64,000 nt of DNA from positions 682,001 through 746,000 of the forward strand of contig NZ_VKKY01000003.1 in the NCBI RefSeq assembly GCF_008271695.1. Reading direction: 5' to 3'. Below the pieces are notes generated by a model. The model ran no database searches and was not told the origin of the DNA. It worked only from the letters and a program-made list of their open reading frames with translations. Numbering within the stretch: the first letter of the stretch is position 1; each line of letters opens with the position of its first letter. Positions 59,973-64,000 of the stretch are shown piece by piece. The stretch comes from Rufibacter hautae (GTDB lineage Bacteria > Bacteroidota > Bacteroidia > Cytophagales > Hymenobacteraceae). A program made the position numbers and the translations under genes.

Positions 59973-61880
59973 ATGTGCGGTATATCAGGAATCTACGCTT
60001 TTACTCAGGAGGGCCGGTTGGCCCTCGAACGTTTACCAGACTCAACTGACGCGCTTCAACTGCGCGGCCCAGACTCCGGCGGGCATTTTACCCACGGAAA
60101 CGTAGGGTTAGGCCATCGGCGACTATCCATCATTGACGTAAGTGATGTGGCATGTCAGCCCATGCATACAGAAAATGAGCGCTATACCATTGTCTTCAAC
60201 GGCGAAATCTTTAACTATCAGGAGCTTAAAAAGCAACTTGTAGACAAAGGGTATTCCTTCTTTTCGCAGTCAGATACCGAGGTATTGCTGAAATACTACA
60301 TAGAAGAAGGACCTTCGTTTCTCAAGAAACTGAATGGCTTTTTCGCCTTTGCCATCTACGACAAAGAGGAGGATACCTTGTTTGTAGCCCGGGACCGGTA
60401 TGGCGTTAAGCCCCTCCTGATGTTCCAGGACGAGGATAGACTGGTGTTTGCGTCTGAGATGAAGTCCTTGCTGGCCTTCGGGATACCGCGCAAACTGGAT
60501 TATGCCTCATTGTACGAGTACCTTCAGCTAAATTACATCCCCGGACCTGCTTCCATTTTCAAAGGTGTCAAAAAACTGATGCCGGGCCATTATTTCATGG
60601 TGGGGAAGAAGGGCAAAGTGGAGATAAAGCGGTGGTACAAGATTCCGTACGATGAGAAAAAGGTAAAGCACAACACGCTCTCCTATGAGGCACAGCAGAA
60701 AAAACTGGTAGACCTGATGGACGGTGCGGTGCAGCGCCGCATGATCTCTGATGTTCCTTTGGGAGCGTTCCTGAGCGGCGGAATTGATTCTTCGGCGATT
60801 GTGGCCTTGGCTTCCCGTCATACACAACATCTGAATACCTTCTCCATCGGGTACAAAGACGAGCCCTTCTTTGACGAGACCAAGTACGCCAAATTGGTGG
60901 CCGATAAATACAAGACCAACCACACGGTCTTCTCGCTTACGAACAATGACCTATACGATCATCTGTTCCGAGCCCTCGATTACATAGATGAGCCATTCGC
61001 TGATTCATCAGCCCTGGCTGTAAATATCCTAAGCCACTATACTCGCCAGAAAGTGACCGTTGCCTTGTCAGGTGACGGCGCTGATGAGCTTTTTGCCGGC
61101 TATAACAAGCACATGGCCGAGTACAAAGTCCGTCAAGGCGGATTTGCCGCCGAAGCAGTGGCCGCTTTGCTGCCGGTTTGGGAAATGATGCCCAAATCCA
61201 GGAACTCTTCCTTCGGTAACCGCATGCGGCAGTTTCAAAGGTTTGGTGAGGGCATGAACCTTTCCGCTAAGGACCGGTACTGGCGCTGGGCTTCCTTCGC
61301 CACCGAAGAAGACGCCAAATCCTTACTCAGCGGCAAATCCAAAAAGATACTTTCCAAGGATGTCTACAAAAAGCGTCGCCAAAAGATTTTAAGTCACCTT
61401 TCCCAAAAAGGGGACATAAACGAGGTGCTCTTAACCGATATGCAACTCGTGTTGCCAAATGACATGCTCACCAAGGTGGATCTGATGTCGATGGCCAACA
61501 GCTTAGAGGTACGTACTCCTTTCCTGGATTACAAAGTGGTCAACTTCGCCTTCTCTTTGCCCCAGTCCTCCAAGATTGATGGCGGCATGAAGAAGAAGAT
61601 CGTGCAGGATGCCTTCCGCGAGATGTTGCCTGCTGAATTGTACAAACGCCCGAAGCACGGTTTTGAGGTTCCTTTGCTAAAATGGTTCCAAAACGAGTTG
61701 CGGCCTATGATTATGGATGACCTTCTTTCGGACTCCTTTATAGAAGCCCAGGGAATTTTTAACCTTAAAGAGATTCAGCGGTTGAAAGCTCAGCTATTCT
61801 CTAAAAATCCAGGCGACATCCATGCCCGCATTTGGGCGTTGGTAGTGTTCCAGCACTGGTGGAAAAAGTGGATGGCATAA
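59973..61880 (+). CDS. asnB: Asparagine synthase (glutamine-hydrolysing)
   Basis: A 635-residue amidotransferase: N-terminal glutaminase with Cys2 as nucleophile (MCGISGIYAF), RGPDSGG and GHRRLSIID; C-terminal synthetase domain with the ATP P-loop LSGGIDSS at 267-274 and ALSGDGADELFAGY. The start must be 59973, because the enzyme needs Cys right after the initiator Met; the in-frame codon at 59952 would bury it. In polysaccharide clusters such enzymes often amidate sugar carboxylates (for example glucuronate) rather than Asp; placement between two ugd-uxs pairs supports that reading, by inference. Confidence 0.92.
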   Translation: MCGISGIYAFTQEGRLALERLPDSTDALQLRGPDSGGHFTHGNVGLGHRRLSIIDVSDVACQPMHTENERYTIVFNGEIFNYQELKKQLVDKGYSFFSQSDTEVLLKYYIEEGPSFLKKLNGFFAFAIYDKEEDTLFVARDRYGVKPLLMFQDEDRLVFASEMKSLLAFGIPRKLDYASLYEYLQLNYIPGPASIFKGVKKLMPGHYFMVGKKGKVEIKRWYKIPYDEKKVKHNTLSYEAQQKKLVDLMDGAVQRRMISDVPLGAFLSGGIDSSAIVALASRHTQHLNTFSIGYKDEPFFDETKYAKLVADKYKTNHTVFSLTNNDLYDHLFRALDYIDEPFADSSALAVNILSHYTRQKVTVALSGDGADELFAGYNKHMAEYKVRQGGFAAEAVAALLPVWEMMPKSRNSSFGNRMRQFQRFGEGMNLSAKDRYWRWASFATEEDAKSLLSGKSKKILSKDVYKKRRQKILSHLSQKGDINEVLLTDMQLVLPNDMLTKVDLMSMANSLEVRTPFLDYKVVNFAFSLPQSSKIDGGMKKKIVQDAFREMLPAELYKRPKHGFEVPLLKWFQNELRPMIMDDLLSDSFIEAQGIFNLKEIQRLKAQLFSKNPGDIHARIWALVVFQHWWKKWMA

Positions 61881-61936
61881 GAGTTTCTACCATTAACCTT
61901 TATTTCTAGAACAATCTTAATTTTTAAATTTCTCCC

Positions 61937-63289
61937 ATGAAAATTGCAGTTGTAGGAACAGGCTATGTAGGCTTGGTGACAGGTACTTGCTTCGCTGAAG
62001 TAGGTATAGATGTAACTTGTATTGATGTCAATGTCAAAAAGATTGAGGATTTAAAGCAAGGTATTTTGCCTATCTACGAGCCGGGGCTGGAGGAGATGGT
62101 GATGCGGAACGTTGCAAAAGACAGACTGCATTTCACTACAGATTTAGCTACTGCCATTCAGGGATGTGATGCAGCTTTTATTGCTGTTGGTACCCCTCCA
62201 GGTGAAGATGGTTCTGCTGACCTGAAATATGTATTGGGTGTGGCCCGGGAGATCGGTCAGCACATGAACGACTACCTGGTAGTGGTGACCAAGAGCACAG
62301 TGCCGGTGGGCACGGCCCAGAAAGTAAAACAGGCTGTGACAGGAGAATTGGAAAAGAGAGGTTTTAACCTAACTTTTGACGTGGCTTCGAACCCCGAGTT
62401 CCTGAAAGAAGGTGCTGCTATTGACGACTTCCTCAAGCCAGATAGAATTGTCATAGGAGTTGAGAGTGAGCAAGCCGAGGAAGTGATGCGCAAGCTCTAC
62501 AAACCGTTCCTCTTGAATGGCCACCCCATTATTTTTATGGACGTTCCTTCGGCGGAGATGACCAAATATGCGGCCAATTCGATGCTCGCCACCAAAATCA
62601 GCTTCATGAATGACATCGCCAACCTGTGCGAGATCATGGGCGCAGATGTAAATATGGTGCGCCGTGGCATAGGTAGCGATAGCCGCATTGGTAATAAATT
62701 CATCTACCCAGGCATAGGTTATGGAGGCTCTTGCTTCCCTAAAGATGTGAAAGCCTTGATCAAAACTGCGGCAGAGAATGGATATCAGATGCAGATACTG
62801 CAGGCAGTAGAAACTGTGAACGAGAACCAGAAAGAAGTCCTTTTCAATAAAGTGATGAAGCACTTTGGAGGGGATCTTGCTGGTAAAACCTTTGCGCTAT
62901 GGGGGCTTTCCTTCAAGCCTAAAACAGATGATATGCGTGAGGCTCCTTCATTGGTCATTATTGAAAAGCTTTTGGCAGAGGGTGCTAGTGTGAAAGCGTA
63001 TGATCCAGTAGCCATAAAAGAGGCGCAGCATATGATTGGGGAGAACGACAGGGTGGAATACGCCAAGGACGAGTACGAGGCCCTCATCGACGCCGACGCG
63101 CTGCTGATTGTGACCGAGTGGCCCGAGTTCCGCTCGCCCAACTTCCAGGTCATCGGCAAACTGCTAAAAAATAAGGTTATCATAGACGGCCGCAACATCT
63201 ATGAGGCAAAGGAACTTCAGGAACAGGGCTTTGCTTATTATGGTATAGGCGTCCAAGAAGTACAACCAGTAACAGAAATAACAAACTAA
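61937..63289 (+). CDS. ugd: UDP-glucose 6-dehydrogenase, AT-richer mosaic copy
   Basis: A 450-residue protein with the same motifs as the first copy: GTGYVG at 7-12, Cys266 in [26 protein letters not shown]. By eye only about one residue in twenty differs, mostly conservative and near the C-terminus. The DNA is ordinary for this genome over most of its length but has short tracts (for example about 62230-62335 and 63056-63165) that follow the GC-rich copy nearly base for base. The second uxs starts 1 bp after its stop. Confidence 0.95.
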   Translation: MKIAVVGTGYVGLVTGTCFAEVGIDVTCIDVNVKKIEDLKQGILPIYEPGLEEMVMRNVAKDRLHFTTDLATAIQGCDAAFIAVGTPPGEDGSADLKYVLGVAREIGQHMNDYLVVVTKSTVPVGTAQKVKQAVTGELEKRGFNLTFDVASNPEFLKEGAAIDDFLKPDRIVIGVESEQAEEVMRKLYKPFLLNGHPIIFMDVPSAEMTKYAANSMLATKISFMNDIANLCEIMGADVNMVRRGIGSDSRIGNKFIYPGIGYGGSCFPKDVKALIKTAAENGYQMQILQAVETVNENQKEVLFNKVMKHFGGDLAGKTFALWGLSFKPKTDDMREAPSLVIIEKLLAEGASVKAYDPVAIKEAQHMIGENDRVEYAKDEYEALIDADALLIVTEWPEFRSPNFQVIGKLLKNKVIIDGRNIYEAKELQEQGFAYYGIGVQEVQPVTEITN

Positions 63290-63290
63290 A

Positions 63291-64000
63291 ATGGCAGAAG
63301 ATAGAAAACGAATTCTTATAACTGGTGGTGCTGGCTTTTTAGGTTCACATTTGTGTGATCGGTTTATAAAAGAAGGATACCATGTTATTGCAATGGATAA
63401 CCTTATTACCGGAGACCTGCGGAACATTGAGCACCTGTTTAAATTAGAGCAGTTTGAATTTTATAACCACGATGTGTCTAAGTATGTGCACGTGCCGGGT
63501 CACTTAGATTATATCCTTCATTTTGCTTCTCCAGCCTCACCAATTGACTACCTTAAGATTCCAATCCAGACCTTAAAAGTAGGATCTCTGGGTACTCATA
63601 ATCTCTTAGGCTTGGCAAAGTCTAAAGGTGCACGCATGCTTATTGCTTCTACTTCAGAAGTATACGGCGACCCAGAAGTGCATCCACAAGTTGAAGAATA
63701 TTGGGGTAATGTGAATCCTGTAGGACCTCGGGGTTGTTATGACGAGGCTAAACGGTTCCAGGAAGCTATCACTATGGCCTACCATATGCATCACGGTTTG
63801 GAGACTCGCATTGTGCGAATCTTCAACACTTATGGTCCTCGCATGCGCCTCAACGACGGCAGAGTATTGCCCGCCTTCATGAGCCAAGCATTACGTGGCG
63901 AGGAGTTGTCAATTTTTGGAGATGGGTCTCAAACCCGCTCGTTCTGCTACGTGGATGACCTGGTGGAGGGCATTTACCGCTTGCTCCTGAGCGACTACGC
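63291..64000 (+). CDS. UDP-glucuronic acid decarboxylase, second copy (3' end outside window)
   Basis: The first 236 residues are present: [73 protein letters not shown]. The protein is close to the copy at 58509-59486 throughout; the DNA is AT-rich until about 63840 and then nears the GC-rich copy. Coupled to the second ugd. Confidence 0.93.
   Translation, partial: MAEDRKRILITGGAGFLGSHLCDRFIKEGYHVIAMDNLITGDLRNIEHLFKLEQFEFYNHDVSKYVHVPGHLDYILHFASPASPIDYLKIPIQTLKVGSLGTHNLLGLAKSKGARMLIASTSEVYGDPEVHPQVEEYWGNVNPVGPRGCYDEAKRFQEAITMAYHMHHGLETRIVRIFNTYGPRMRLNDGRVLPAFMSQALRGEELSIFGDGSQTRSFCYVDDLVEGIYRLLLSDY

Noticed and set aside
1-64000. Insertion sequence, prophage or integrative element
   Set aside because: No transposase, integrase, terminal repeats or tRNA-flanking att sites were seen anywhere in the window.

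Overview
The window looks like chromosomal DNA of a member of the Bacteroidota, most likely the Hymenobacteraceae (Rufibacter/Pontibacter/Hymenobacter group). The evidence is a type IX secretion sorting domain, an S46 dipeptidyl peptidase, an IPExxxVDY protein next to pyruvate kinase, a DUF2723/GT117 membrane protein, several SusC-like CarboxypepD_reg/beta-barrel receptors, and Bacteroidota promoters of the form TTTG-N19/20-TAnnTTTG. By eye base composition is about 50% GC. The genus is an inference. No rRNA, tRNA, insertion sequence, prophage or CRISPR array was seen.

Layout. 1-24.6 kb is mostly core metabolism: ftsH (partial) and rsfS, birA, a small T9SS cargo protein, a GT117-type membrane protein, rlmB, a lipoprotein, a kdsD-manC operon, recQ, purD, an acetyl-CoA hydrolase/transferase, a bacilliredoxin, rpsT, pyk with its IPExxxVDY partner, acpP-fabF-rnc, nadE and a stand-alone MESH1-like alarmone hydrolase. 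24.6-35.2 kb is an outer-membrane island: three paralogous TonB-dependent-receptor-like barrels, a CarboxypepD_reg protein and a PAS-LuxR regulator, all on the minus strand. 35.5-48.4 kb carries fdx-fnr, lgt, a beta-propeller protein, a lipoprotein MsrB, two small membrane proteins of the YdjM and DUF4184 types, a yeast-FCY1-like cytosine deaminase, a Tai4-like lipoprotein, yidD, an S46 peptidase, a tiny Cys-rich secreted protein, and a PorV-like/HhH-barrel pair. 48.4-53.1 kb is an operon of a flavoprotein and two paralogous GT-C-type membrane proteins. 53.4-55.2 kb is an organoarsenical module (arsI, arsN1, sigZ). 55.7-64 kb is a nucleotide-sugar/exopolysaccharide region: a second manC, ugd-uxs, asnB, then a second ugd-uxs pair that runs off the window.

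Two observations stand out. First, about 30 copies of a degenerate 35-37 bp palindrome (left arm GTTTTnGGCCTG, centre TTTTCnGAAAA, right arm CAGGCCTAAAAC) are scattered through the intergenic spaces, most often a few bases after a stop codon on either strand. At two genes the palindrome supplies the TAG stop, in one it encodes the C-terminal tail, and in one it overlaps the signal-peptide codons. Several copies form the core of long terminator hairpins. I do not recognise this family. Second, the two ugd-uxs pairs encode nearly identical proteins from very different DNA: the first pair is strikingly GC-rich at third positions, and the second is AT-richer with in-register patches almost identical to the first, which looks like gene conversion.

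How the genes work together: kdsD/manC, the second manC, ugd/uxs and asnB supply or modify surface polysaccharide precursors (GDP-mannose, UDP-glucuronate, UDP-xylose). The GT117, GT-C and flavoprotein genes probably use or assemble glycans. The receptor island, lgt, yidD and the T9SS-related genes build the cell envelope.
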